In this document: positions 26,663-33,876 of the stretch, in pieces
Layout: each line of letters opens with the position of its first letter
How positions within the stretch are numbered: position 1 is the stretch's first letter
DNA from: JAPPLG01 sp965199935
Lineage (GTDB): Bacteria; Bdellovibrionota; Bdellovibrionia; Bdellovibrionales; UBA1609
Length of the DNA stretch: 64,000 nt
NCBI GenBank assembly: GCA_965199935.1
Contig: CBDATD010000001.1
Coordinates: forward strand, 496,001 to 560,000
Direction: 5' to 3'
Program-made: the position numbers and the translations under genes
Notes under the pieces: generated by a model
Seen by the model: only the letters and a program-made list of their open reading frames with translations
Databases searched by the model: none
What the model was told of the DNA's origin: nothing

Positions 26663-27036
26663 GGAAACTCCTTAAAACTAATAAAATTGATTCCTTTGTT
26701 AGCTCTATCTGGAGCTGAAAGGACGATAATTCCTTTAAAGCCCTTCTTTTTAGCGATATGACCAATCACTTGAGTTATATCATAAGCATTTGTATCATCC
26801 ACAATTAACTTAGCAATATCATCTTTGTTTACATCAAGTTGTTTTAAAATTTTAGGATTTGTTAAATCCAGCACCTTGCCTGTTTCAGCAGGGTCAATCA
26901 GCTTATAAAAAGTCTTATTTCCGGGTAGATCATTTTTCCCAAAACGGACTAAAAACTCTGCTCTAGAAGTTCCTTTTGTTAAAGAAGTATAAAGAGCATG
27001 ATCCCCAACAGAGTATCTTCCTATATGTGACTTCAT
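26659..27036 (-). CDS. RES-domain-like protein, probable NAD-consuming toxin
   Basis: This 125-residue protein matches the RES fold pattern: GRYSVGDHALYTSL, RAEFLV, VLDLTNP, then GIIVLSAPDRANKGINFISF. The residues that define the family are in place: R7, Y16, E27, S107, plus N117. RES proteins are known toxins that degrade NAD+; in RES-Xre modules the antitoxin is an Xre protein. Here no Xre lies next to it; instead a coupled unknown gene follows. It is short, a purine-rich AAAGGA directly abuts the ATG, and a stop lies 10 codons upstream, so it could be an orphan C-terminal toxin tip of a larger protein. Confidence 0.65.
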   Translation of the reverse strand: MKSHIGRYSVGDHALYTSLTKGTSRAEFLVRFGKNDLPGNKTFYKLIDPAETGKVLDLTNPKILKQLDVNKDDIAKLIVDDTNAYDITQVIGHIAKKKGFKGIIVLSAPDRANKGINFISFKEFP

Positions 27037-27269
27037 TCCTTTATGAAATAAAAAGGCAGTCTTTCACCCATCTTATTCTCAGGAAATACTTTTTTTAGCT
27101 GTATATGTCAATAAAGATTTTAAAAATTTAGCTGTGTAACAGTTTCATATTTTATGTGAATTTTACACACGCTTAAGGAAGAAAAATATCTTAATTTGCT
27201 CCACCAACAAAAGCAAAATTAAAGAGGGCAATTCTTCGTACAAACAGTGTACAACAGCATCTATACGGA
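27037..27269. other. AT-rich gap upstream of the RES-like gene
   Basis: This gap separates the RES-like gene from the end of asnS. It contains GTGTAA at 27134-27139 and TTACAC at 27163-27168, an inverted pair of the half-site seen four times at 33.4-35.1 kb but with wider spacing. No gene or terminator is seen. Confidence 0.3.
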
Positions 27270-28553
27270 TTATTGCTGTTCAAAGAATTTGCGGCCGTAA
27301 ACACGCGGAAAAGGAATGGCTTCACGAACATGATCTACTCCACAAAGCCAGCAAATCAACCGCTCCACACCTAAACCGAAGCCAGAATGATCGAAAGAAC
27401 CGCAGCTTCTCAGATCTAAATACCATTTGAAATCTTTTTGGTCCAACTGATGGTGTTTCAGCGCTTTTATTAAAATATCTCTATTAGTTTCTCTCTGCCC
27501 TCCTCCCACAAGCTCTCCATACCCTTCCGGCGCAAGTAAATCACAACTCAAAGAAGAACCTTCCTTTTCATCTTGTTTCATATAAAAAGCTTTAATTGGA
27601 GCAGGATAGTGATGAACAAAAACAGGTTGTTCATACAAGGAGCTGATGAAAGTTTCATCAGCTCCTCCAAAATCAGAGCCTTTCTTAAATTGAGGGTTTT
27701 TCTGTATTAAACGCTCGCAGGCTGTTTCATAATGAAGTTTTGGAAAAGGAGTTTTAATTCTTTCCAAACAGCTCAAATCCCTTCCTAAAAATTTTAACTC
27801 TGCTCTGGCGTTTTTTAAAACGTACTCGATAATAAAGACAATAAACTCTTCAATTAAGTCCATATTTTTACTAAGATCACAGAAAGCCATTTCAGCTTCA
27901 CACATCCAAAACTCCATTAAATGTCTTCTGGTGCTGGATTTTTCCGCCCGAAAAACAGGGCTGAGACAATACACCTGGTTAAAGCCGGCGCTGGCCGCCT
28001 CCAAATACATTTGTCCGCTTTGGCTTAAATAGAGGGAATCCATAAAGTCCGTCTGAACCTTAAATAAAGTGGAGGTTCCTTCACAAGCAGAAGGGGTAAA
28101 GATAGGAGGATCTATCTGTGTAAAATTTTTAGAATTAAAAAATTGATGAATAGCATGAATAACATGGTGGCGGACTCGAAGAACGGCATGAGGTTTTTTG
28201 GAGCGAATCCACAAATGCCTGAGGCTCATCAAAAAATCCACCCCGTGTTCTTTTTTAGAAAGAGGGTAAGCCTCAGCCTTGGAAATTAAATGAATATTTG
28301 AAATGTGTACTTCAAAATTATTTTTCCACTCTTTAACAACACCCTGCACTTGAAGAACACTTTCCTGGGTTAGTTTTTCATAAAGCTCAAAAGCATTTTT
28401 TGTTTCTTTGTTATATTCCAAAACGCACTGAACAATCCCTGTCCCGTCCCTTAGCAAGATAAACCGAATCTTGCCGCTGGAACGCAGGTTATAAACCCAT
28501 CCATTTAGTTGAACCTTCTGATTGACAAACGAACCTAAATCTGAAATAAACAT
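27270..28553 (-). CDS. asnS: Asparaginyl-tRNA synthetase
   Basis: Class II synthetase charging tRNA-Asn (427 residues). The N-terminal OB-fold anticodon-binding domain (1-100) contains VQLNGWVYNLRSSGKIRFILLRDGTG. The catalytic core has the motif 2 segment FRAEKSSTRRHLMEFWMCEAEM and the motif 3 segment GFGLGVERLICWLCG, ending in IPFPRVYGR. YMKQ rather than the aspartyl pattern and the EGSSLSCDLL segment favour AsnRS over AspRS. A promoter lies upstream. A tRNA-Asn gene is at 32.4 kb. Confidence 0.93.
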   Translation of the reverse strand: MFISDLGSFVNQKVQLNGWVYNLRSSGKIRFILLRDGTGIVQCVLEYNKETKNAFELYEKLTQESVLQVQGVVKEWKNNFEVHISNIHLISKAEAYPLSKKEHGVDFLMSLRHLWIRSKKPHAVLRVRHHVIHAIHQFFNSKNFTQIDPPIFTPSACEGTSTLFKVQTDFMDSLYLSQSGQMYLEAASAGFNQVYCLSPVFRAEKSSTRRHLMEFWMCEAEMAFCDLSKNMDLIEEFIVFIIEYVLKNARAELKFLGRDLSCLERIKTPFPKLHYETACERLIQKNPQFKKGSDFGGADETFISSLYEQPVFVHHYPAPIKAFYMKQDEKEGSSLSCDLLAPEGYGELVGGGQRETNRDILIKALKHHQLDQKDFKWYLDLRSCGSFDHSGFGLGVERLICWLCGVDHVREAIPFPRVYGRKFFEQQ

Positions 28554-28610
28554 ATTACTGTTTCACAGCCTTTTTTGGGTTGTTTCACTCCCGGCGAATT
28601 AAACGAATTG

Positions 28611-28639
28611 ATAGTAAAAATCATGCTCATTAAAGTCAA
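28611..28639 (-). promoter_or_regulatory. Promoter for asnS
   Basis: Reading the minus strand, TTGACT (28639-28634) is followed after 17 bp by TACTAT (28616-28611). Transcription would start about 50 nt upstream of the asnS ATG. It lies in the divergent gap with rng. Confidence 0.55.
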
Positions 28640-28671
28640 TAAAAGATGTTGTAAGAAAAACCGAGTTTTTT

Positions 28672-30126
28672 ATGCCAGAAAAATCTAAAATTTTAATTTC
28701 ATCCCAGCCTAGTCAAACCCGAGCCGTTCATCTCAAAGGAGATTCTATCATTCAGTTTACCGCCAACACCCAGCCTTCTTTGGCCGGTTCCATCTATAAA
28801 GGAAAGGTGACCAAAGTTCTGCCCGGAATGGGAGCTTGTTTTGTAGATATTGGCTTTGAACGAGACTGTTTTCTTTATGTCAAAGAACTGCTTCCGTTTA
28901 AATCAGAGGACGGCGTCCGGCAAAAGCCGAATATCCAGGACATAAAAGCCCATCAAATGATTTTAGTGCAAGTGATCAAAGATTCTATCTCCTCCAAAGG
29001 CCCCCGGCTTTCTATGCAAATCAGCCTGCCGGCCCCTTATCTTATCTATATGCCTTACTCCAGCGGCATTGGAGTTTCCAAAAAAATAGAAAATGAAGAA
29101 GAAAGAGACAGGATTATAAACAACATCAAAGAATTGAACTCAGAAGGAGGAATTATTGTCCGTACAAAGGCAGAAGGGCGTGCAGACTTCAAAAAAGATT
29201 TAAACAGTCTTCAAAAATTATGGAAAAACATTCAAAAAAAGCAAATGAGAAAAACTGTCGGGCTGGTTCATGAAGAAATTTCTCCTGAACTTCAAATGAT
29301 CCGAGATGAATTGCATTCTCCGCAAGACCAAGTGTGGATAGACAATAAAGAACTTTACTCAAAAGCTGTATTATTTGCGAAAGAATGGATGCCGGAGTTT
29401 AAAAAAAATATTCATTTTTATGATAAAAATCCTCTTTTGTTTGAAAAATTCGATATTGAAAAAAAACTTTCCCATGCTTTAAACAGAACCGTTTATTTAA
29501 AATCAGGAGGTTCTATCGTTATTGATGAAAATGAAGCTTTAGTGAGCATAGATGTCAACACATCAAAATTTTCAGGAAGAAAATCCCAAGAAACAAATAT
29601 TTTGAAAACCAACTTGGAAGCAGTCAAAGAAATAGCCAAACAGCTTAGAATTAGAAATTGTGGAGGCATTATTGTTATTGATCTTATTGATATGAACTCA
29701 AAAGCATCAAAAAATAAAGTTATGAAGCTGTTGCAAAAAGAATTAGAGCAAGACCGCGCCTATACCGAAATTGTGTCTCTTTCTTCTCTTAACATTATTC
29801 AAATGACCCGAAAAAGAACCAGACCTTCTCTGAGAGCCTCTTTATGCCGCCCTTGTGAATCCTGCGAAGGGCTGGGCTGGATTAAATCTCCTCATACTGT
29901 CTCTTGTGAGATTTTTCGAAATATCCAAAACACCTATGGGGATAACAAAGGTTTGTGGAAAACAGCCGTAAAGCTGCAAGTGATCTCTCACCCTGCTGTT
30001 TACTCCTGGATGCAGGAAAATGAGGCCCCTCAATTAGAATATTTGAAAAAAAAATACCGTATTACACTGCAATTTAAAGAAGACAAGGGTTATTCTCCCT
30101 CATATTTTGAACTTCATGAATTGTAA
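28672..30126 (+). CDS. rng: Ribonuclease G/E family endoribonuclease
   Basis: Single-strand-specific endoribonuclease for rRNA maturation and mRNA decay (484 residues, RNase G size). An S1-like RNA-binding part spans about 38-120 (GSIYKGKVTKVLPGMGACFVDIG). The catalytic core has D294 in VSIDVNTSKFSG and D337 in IVIDLIDM, the metal-binding aspartates of RNase E/G. The zinc-link region is CRPCESCEGLG. It lacks the long C-terminal scaffold of RNase E. It is directly upstream of rplU and rpmA, a common order. Confidence 0.93.
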   Translation: MPEKSKILISSQPSQTRAVHLKGDSIIQFTANTQPSLAGSIYKGKVTKVLPGMGACFVDIGFERDCFLYVKELLPFKSEDGVRQKPNIQDIKAHQMILVQVIKDSISSKGPRLSMQISLPAPYLIYMPYSSGIGVSKKIENEEERDRIINNIKELNSEGGIIVRTKAEGRADFKKDLNSLQKLWKNIQKKQMRKTVGLVHEEISPELQMIRDELHSPQDQVWIDNKELYSKAVLFAKEWMPEFKKNIHFYDKNPLLFEKFDIEKKLSHALNRTVYLKSGGSIVIDENEALVSIDVNTSKFSGRKSQETNILKTNLEAVKEIAKQLRIRNCGGIIVIDLIDMNSKASKNKVMKLLQKELEQDRAYTEIVSLSSLNIIQMTRKRTRPSLRASLCRPCESCEGLGWIKSPHTVSCEIFRNIQNTYGDNKGLWKTAVKLQVISHPAVYSWMQENEAPQLEYLKKKYRITLQFKEDKGYSPSYFELHEL

Positions 30127-30182
30127 AAAGTTGACAAAAAGCAAATTCCTATGAGAGAAACAGCCCTCTCCAGAGGAGTGTT

Positions 30183-30638
30183 ATGATTTCCACTGTTTTA
30201 ATCGGCAATAAGCAGTTTTCAGTTCGTTTAGGCTCCCGTTTAAGGGTGGAAAAACTCCAACTGAATAAAGGAGATCTTTGGCTTGGAAAAACAGTTCTGG
30301 CCGTCCAAATGGACAATGGGGAGGCTGTTTTTGGAGAGCCGTTTGTCAAAAAAGCCCAAGTCAAGGCGCGAGTGGTGCGGCACGGGAAAGCTAAAAAAGT
30401 TTTGATACTAAAGAAAAATAGAAGAAAAGGCTACCGTAGAACCCTGGGGCATAGACAGCTGTTTACCGAAATTTGTGTTGAAGCCTTGTCGAACCCTCAA
30501 GGTCAGTGGACAGTAAAACAAACACCCAAGAAAAAAGAAAAGATTAAAGCAAAGGCTAAAGAAAAACCTCAAAAAAAATTGCAAAAAGGAAAGACAGCTA
30601 ATATAAAAAAGAAAGAATCAATAAAGCAGGATTTGTAA
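30183..30638 (+). CDS. rplU: Ribosomal protein bL21 with basic C-terminal extension
   Basis: Large-subunit protein that binds 23S rRNA. The core (1-103) matches bL21, including VEKLQLNKGD and KKNRRKGYRRTLGHRQLFTEI. An additional ~48-residue tail (104-151) is almost wholly Lys, Ala, Glu and Gln, likely disordered and RNA-binding; typical bL21 ends near 103. GAGGAG precedes the ATG. It is followed after 1 bp by rpmA, the usual L21-L27 pair. Confidence 0.95.
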   Translation: MISTVLIGNKQFSVRLGSRLRVEKLQLNKGDLWLGKTVLAVQMDNGEAVFGEPFVKKAQVKARVVRHGKAKKVLILKKNRRKGYRRTLGHRQLFTEICVEALSNPQGQWTVKQTPKKKEKIKAKAKEKPQKKLQKGKTANIKKKESIKQDL

Positions 30639-30639
30639 T

Positions 30640-30888
30640 ATGGCATCAAAGAAAGCTTCAGGAAGCACAAAAAATGGAAGAGATTCAAAAGGACGCCGTT
30701 TAGGCGTTAAACGCTGTGGGGGAGAAATGGTTCTTCCTGGAACCATCATCATCCGACAAAGAGGCTCTCGCTTTTACGCCGGGCAAAACGTAGGTGCTGG
30801 AAAAGACTTCACTTTATTCGCTTTAAAAAAAGGGCGGGTTTTCTTTAAGTCATTCAATCGAAAAAAATCTACAGTTCATGTACAATAA
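30640..30888 (+). CDS. rpmA: Ribosomal protein bL27
   Basis: Large-subunit protein whose N-terminus reaches the peptidyl transferase centre. The 82-residue sequence has the family core SKKASGSTKNGRDSKGRRLG, then IIIRQRGSRFYAGQNVG. It starts directly with MASKK, with no cleavable leader of the Firmicute type. One base separates it from rplU, and the obg-like gene follows after 6 bp. Confidence 0.97.
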   Translation: MASKKASGSTKNGRDSKGRRLGVKRCGGEMVLPGTIIIRQRGSRFYAGQNVGAGKDFTLFALKKGRVFFKSFNRKKSTVHVQ

Positions 30889-30894
30889 AGCAGT

Positions 30895-31353
30895 ATGATC
30901 CGCAAAATCCGCTTAAAAGTCAGCTCTGGAAGAGGCGGAAGGGGATGTCTAAGCTTTGCTTCTTCTCGACGTAAAATTCGAGGAGGGCCGGATGGAGGAA
31001 ATGGAGGCTCAGGGGGGGACGTATGGATGCGGGTAAATAATAAGAAAACCTCTCTATCTCATTTAAAAACAAATAAAATTTATCAAGCCGGCAATGGACA
31101 GCCTGGAGGGTCTCGACGCAAAACGGGACGCAAAGGAAAAAATTTAACTCTTGAAGTACCTCCTCACACATGGCTCAAAACCAAAAATCTCGAAATTTTA
31201 ATCAGTGAAGAAGAACCTTACCTTCTCCTTAAAGGAGGAAAAGGAGGAAAAGGCAATCATTATTTCAAAAACAGCGTCAACCAGGCTCCCCGCAAAGTAG
31301 GACCATTTGGAAAAACCAAAACTTTAGAAATTAATCTACAGGTGAAAAAATAA
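30895..31353 (+). CDS. Stand-alone Obg N-terminal domain, GTPase domain absent
   Basis: The 152 residues align with the glycine-rich Obg fold: MIRKIRLKVSSGRGGRGCLSF, GGPDGGNGGSGGDVW, LEVPPHTW, LLLKGGKGGKGNHYF. Family members continue into a GTPase domain and are usually over 330 residues. Here the frame stops (TAA) exactly where the domain linker begins (LEINLQVKK), and nadD starts 8 bp later, so no G1-G5 motifs can be encoded at this site. Position after rplU-rpmA is the normal place for obg. Either the GTPase part is encoded elsewhere, or the gene has been truncated. The Obg fold itself binds the ribosome. Confidence 0.85.
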   Translation: MIRKIRLKVSSGRGGRGCLSFASSRRKIRGGPDGGNGGSGGDVWMRVNNKKTSLSHLKTNKIYQAGNGQPGGSRRKTGRKGKNLTLEVPPHTWLKTKNLEILISEEEPYLLLKGGKGGKGNHYFKNSVNQAPRKVGPFGKTKTLEINLQVKK

Positions 31354-31361
31354 AACACGAT

Positions 31362-32327
31362 ATGAAAAAAAAAATTGGCATACTTGGGGGCAGTTTTGAT
31401 CCTCCTCACAAAGGTCATAGATGGGCTGTTTCAACCTGTCTCAATCAACTAAAGTTGCACTTTCTTTACGTCATTCCATCTTATCAAACCCCTTGTAAAA
31501 CCTCTTCTCACACACCCCCTGAGAAACGTCTGGAAATATTAGCAAAAACTCTAAAAGACATTCCTCAAGCTGAAATACTAGATATTGAAATGAAACGAAA
31601 AGGGGTCAGTTATACAGTGGACACTTTAAATCAACTTTCTCTCGATACAGATGAAGTATATTTAATTATAGGGGAAGATTTGCTGTTTCAATTTCACACG
31701 TGGAAAAACTTTGAACAAATTATCCAGAAGGTAAATTTAATTGTTTTATTTCATACTGATCTTAAAAAGAAAAACAATTGGCCGGTCGTTTTCCGAAAAT
31801 ATTTGAATAAATGGGACAAAAATACGGGATCATTCCACACGGGCAGGAAAGTCCATTTGATAAAAAACGACAGCCCCTTTAGAGATATTTCCTCAACCCA
31901 GATTAGAAACAGACTGAGATTGGCTCTGCCTGTTTCGGATCTCCTGCATCCTTCAGTTTTTTCATTGGTAAAAAAACATTACAAACATTTACAGAACAAA
32001 TCTCAAATTTTTGAAGATATTATCCGTTTTCTCAAAGAAAAGGGAGCTTTGAATCCTCAATTTTTTCAATTTAGAGAAAAAATTTATGAATCTATTTTAG
32101 TCGCTTCAGGATTAAACACCCGGCACGTGCGGTCTTTATCTTCAGAAGTACAAAATTATATTTACAAAATGTATGGAATCTCCCCCCAGCATATCGAAGG
32201 AAACAGCCTCTCTCAGTGGATTGTCTTGGATTATGACTTTCTAATTATCCATATTTTTTATGATTATTTAAGACAATATTATCAATTGGAAGATTTGTGG
32301 CAAAAACACTCTTTTAAAAATAGATAA
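31362..32327 (+). CDS. Fused nicotinate-nucleotide adenylyltransferase and ribosomal silencing factor
   Basis: A 321-residue fusion. Residues 1-205 are NadD (deamido-NAD synthesis), with GSFDPPHKGH at 10-19 and ISSTQIRNRL near 178. Residues about 215-315 match RsfS (Iojap), which binds bL14 and blocks subunit joining: VASGLNTRHVRSLS, IEGNSLSQWIVLDYDFLIIHIF, YYQLEDLW. nadD and rsfS are often neighbours in bacteria; here one continuous frame joins them. It is 8 bp after the truncated obg gene. Confidence 0.85.
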   Translation: MKKKIGILGGSFDPPHKGHRWAVSTCLNQLKLHFLYVIPSYQTPCKTSSHTPPEKRLEILAKTLKDIPQAEILDIEMKRKGVSYTVDTLNQLSLDTDEVYLIIGEDLLFQFHTWKNFEQIIQKVNLIVLFHTDLKKKNNWPVVFRKYLNKWDKNTGSFHTGRKVHLIKNDSPFRDISSTQIRNRLRLALPVSDLLHPSVFSLVKKHYKHLQNKSQIFEDIIRFLKEKGALNPQFFQFREKIYESILVASGLNTRHVRSLSSEVQNYIYKMYGISPQHIEGNSLSQWIVLDYDFLIIHIFYDYLRQYYQLEDLWQKHSFKNR

Positions 32328-32379
32328 TATCTATTTCAAGCCCCTCTGCAAACAAAAGAGAAAAGCCTACAGCCCTCTT

Positions 32380-32455
32380 TGGCTCAGGTGGAGGGACTCG
32401 AACCCCCGACAGGGTGGTTAACAGCCACCTGCTCTACCAACTGAGCTACACCTGA
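32380..32455 (-). tRNA. tRNA-Asn (GTT)
   Basis: The 76-nt cloverleaf on the minus strand has acceptor TCAGGTG/CACCTGA, D-loop AGCTCAGTTGGTAGAGC, anticodon loop CTGTTAA (GTT) and T-arm with GGTTCGAGTCC. The 3' CCA is encoded. It matches AsnRS encoded nearby. Confidence 0.96.
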
Positions 32456-32567
32456 AAAATCCTTCAAGAATTTAAACAATAGAACTCTTTTATGTCAATA
32501 ATACTGTTCTCTTATATTGATTTCAGCATCTATAGAGGATAACTTAAATGACCAGGCTATTTCAAGA

Positions 32568-32654
32568 GGAGAGGTGGCAGAGCGGTTGATTGCACTGGTC
32601 TTGAAAACCAGCAGACCTTCACGGGTCTCGTGAGTTCGAATCTCACCCTCTCCG
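32568..32654 (+). tRNA. tRNA-Ser (TGA)
   Basis: 87-nt type II tRNA with acceptor GGAGAGG/CCTCTCC, anticodon loop CTTGAAA (TGA), a long variable arm and GAGTTCGAATCTC T-arm. CCA is not encoded. The end of a small minus-strand gene overlaps its last 12 nt. Confidence 0.96.
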
Positions 32655-32852
32655 CACGAAGATATATACTGCGCCTTCAATCCAAATACACGCTGTTGTT
32701 CGTAAAAAATAAGCTGAAAAGACCCTTAAATTAAAGCCTAAACCGGTTGTTTCAATTTTAGGAATCTCTTTTAAACAAGGTTCCGCATCTTTACAAAACT
32801 CCGCACAGCCAACCTGAAATAAAAGCAATGATCCCAGTAAAAAACCCAACAT
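32643..32852 (-). CDS. Small putative lipoprotein
   Basis: 69 residues starting with a short hydrophobic leader and a lipobox-like FQVGC (Cys at 16), followed by a Cys-containing region (EFCKDAEPCLKEI). Gln at -3 makes the lipobox imperfect. AGAGG lies before the ATG, and the gene starts 1 bp after the upstream membrane-protein gene. Its last codons run into tRNA-Ser, so the 3' end may be a chance read-through of a shorter original gene. Third gene of the minus-strand operon behind the operator at 33440. Confidence 0.5.
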   Translation of the reverse strand: MLGFLLGSLLLFQVGCAEFCKDAEPCLKEIPKIETTGLGFNLRVFSAYFLRTTACIWIEGAVYIFVRRG

Positions 32853-32853
32853 T

Positions 32854-33201
32854 TTAATCCTCTTTATTTTCTAATACTTCCACAACCCCAACATCACTGA
32901 AAAAAGGCAGGAAAGGGACACCCCAGTTTTTTCTATCCTGTTTTACAGTGAAAAATAAAGTGGTTATTAAAACAAAAATAATGCAGTTAAAAAGGTATAT
33001 GTAAAAGTGACTTCTTTTCTCAAAACCTTTAGTCTTATGACGAAAAATGAATTGCACAATCAAAGCAATGGAAAGTGCAGCGGTTGCAAACCTAATATCC
33101 CAATGGATTAAACCCCCTATTACAACCAATCCTAAGAATAATTTTAAAAAAGCTGTTGATGCATATATAAATTCACTTTTTAGTTTGTTAGGTATTCCCA
33201 T
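32854..33201 (-). CDS. Small multi-span membrane protein
   Basis: 115 residues with three to four hydrophobic segments (about 14-32, 38-54, 66-86) and a polar C-terminus. The family is not recognised. GGAG precedes the ATG, overlapping the end of the 58-residue gene upstream. It lies between that gene and the small lipoprotein in one operon. Role unknown. Confidence 0.6.
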   Translation of the reverse strand: MGIPNKLKSEFIYASTAFLKLFLGLVVIGGLIHWDIRFATAALSIALIVQFIFRHKTKGFEKRSHFYIYLFNCIIFVLITTLFFTVKQDRKNWGVPFLPFFSDVGVVEVLENKED

Positions 33202-33211
33202 TTTTTAACTC

Positions 33212-33388
33212 CTAGAAGGGGACAGCAAACATACAATTACAAGCAAAGACTCCTGTCGCATCCATAAGATTTGAACCAAACTTTTGATCGTTGCGTATAG
33301 TACGCTCTACATCAGTAATCATATGATTATATGCAATTCTGTTGTCTATTGGATATTGAGAGTGAGAAATTTTATAAAAAAACTTCAT
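33212..33388 (-). CDS. 58-residue protein, first gene behind the repeated operator-promoter
   Basis: A short open frame from ATG 33388 to TAG 33212. It lies directly downstream of the first copy of the repeated promoter-leader and directly upstream of the 115-residue membrane gene, whose GGAG overlaps its stop, so it occupies the first position of an operon. The protein has no signal peptide (IAYNHMITDVERTIRNDQKFG in the middle, two Cys near the end). GAGG is 16 nt before ATG, the same spacing as in the second promoter copy. Function unknown. Confidence 0.5.
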   Translation of the reverse strand: MKFFYKISHSQYPIDNRIAYNHMITDVERTIRNDQKFGSNLMDATGVFACNCMFAVPF

Positions 33389-33391
33389 TAG

Positions 33392-33458
33392 CCGGGACGG
33401 TAGTCCTCTATGATAGTAACTGTCAATATATTTTGAAATAGTGTAAAAAAATTACACT
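33392..33458 (-). repeat. Promoter-leader repeat, copy 1
   Basis: This ~65-bp stretch is a near-identical direct repeat of 34424-34486. Shared elements are the operator palindrome, TTTTGAAATA, TGTCAATATA, ATCATAGAGGAC (minus strand) and a small hairpin GGAC-4 nt-GTCC. A TTTCAA / TATCAT pair at 17-bp spacing on the minus strand is a possible promoter. It precedes the three-gene operon 33388-32643. Confidence 0.75.
33440..33458. promoter_or_regulatory. Operator palindrome 1
   Basis: AGTGTAA-5 nt-TTACACT, perfect 7-bp arms. It lies between the stop of the broken XRE gene and the promoter of the 33388 operon. It is likely the binding site of an XRE-type repressor from this cluster. Confidence 0.65.
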
Positions 33459-33466
33459 GTTTTTGA

Positions 33467-33712
33467 CTATTTTAAGAGTTTTATCGGGTTTACCTTTAAG
33501 GCTTTGCTTATCAGTACAAGGGTTTTCAGGCTTATGTTTTTACGATTGCGTTGCTCTATATCCGTGACAGTGCTAAGAGACAGCTTTGTCTTATGGGAAA
33601 GATCAAGCTGTGTGAGTCCTCTCTGTTTCCTGATCCGTTTTACATTATGCTGACGATTGACAGTTTTTTACAGCTTGTCCAGAACGGCCAACATTATGAG
33701 TATTGTTTTCAT
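33467..33712 (-). pseudogene. XRE-family HTH regulator interrupted by an in-frame stop
   Basis: The minus-strand frame from ATG 33712 has a good AAGGAG and ATGA overlap with the upstream gene. It reads 14 codons, hits TAA at 33670-33668, then continues in the same frame as a clear helix-turn-helix domain: VKRIRKQRGLTQLDLSHKT, LSLSTVTDIEQRNRKNISL, KTLVLISKALKVNPIKLLK. No ATG, GTG or TTG follows the TAA in frame before the domain, so normal translation of the HTH is not possible as read. It is a pseudogene, a recoded gene or a sequence error. It ends 9 bp from operator 1. Confidence 0.75.
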
Positions 33713-33876
33713 TTCTTATCTCCTTTCTTTTCCTCTATACCAAGATGCTTTTCTATTTTTTTAAGCCTTTTTTGATTTTTTACGTCGTCAAAATAGCTAA
33801 GAAGCCACACAATAATAACAATTAGAAAATGATACTCAAACAACACTCTGAAAATTTCAATTAAACTTTCTTTCAT
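33709..33876 (-). CDS. Small single-span membrane protein
   Basis: 55 residues: a hydrophobic helix (FLIVIIVWLLSYF) followed by a basic, Lys/Glu-rich tail (KNQKRLKKIEKHLGIEEKKGDKK). ATG 33876 overlaps the stop of the exported-protein gene upstream (ATGA); an upstream start at 33933 is less likely. Its own stop overlaps the start of the broken XRE gene. The size and charge pattern resemble holin-like or leader membrane proteins, but this is not evidence of function. Confidence 0.55.
   Translation of the reverse strand: MKESLIEIFRVLFEYHFLIVIIVWLLSYFDDVKNQKRLKKIEKHLGIEEKKGDKK

Noticed and set aside
30131..30160. TTGACA upstream of rplU as a -35 box
   Set aside because: The nearest -10-like TATGAG is only 13 bp downstream, too close, and no hexamer is found at 16-18 bp.
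32320..32334. Hairpin ATAGAT-AAT-ATCTAT at the end of nadD-rsfS as terminator
   Set aside because: Weak A/T stem overlapping the last codons with no T-run afterwards.
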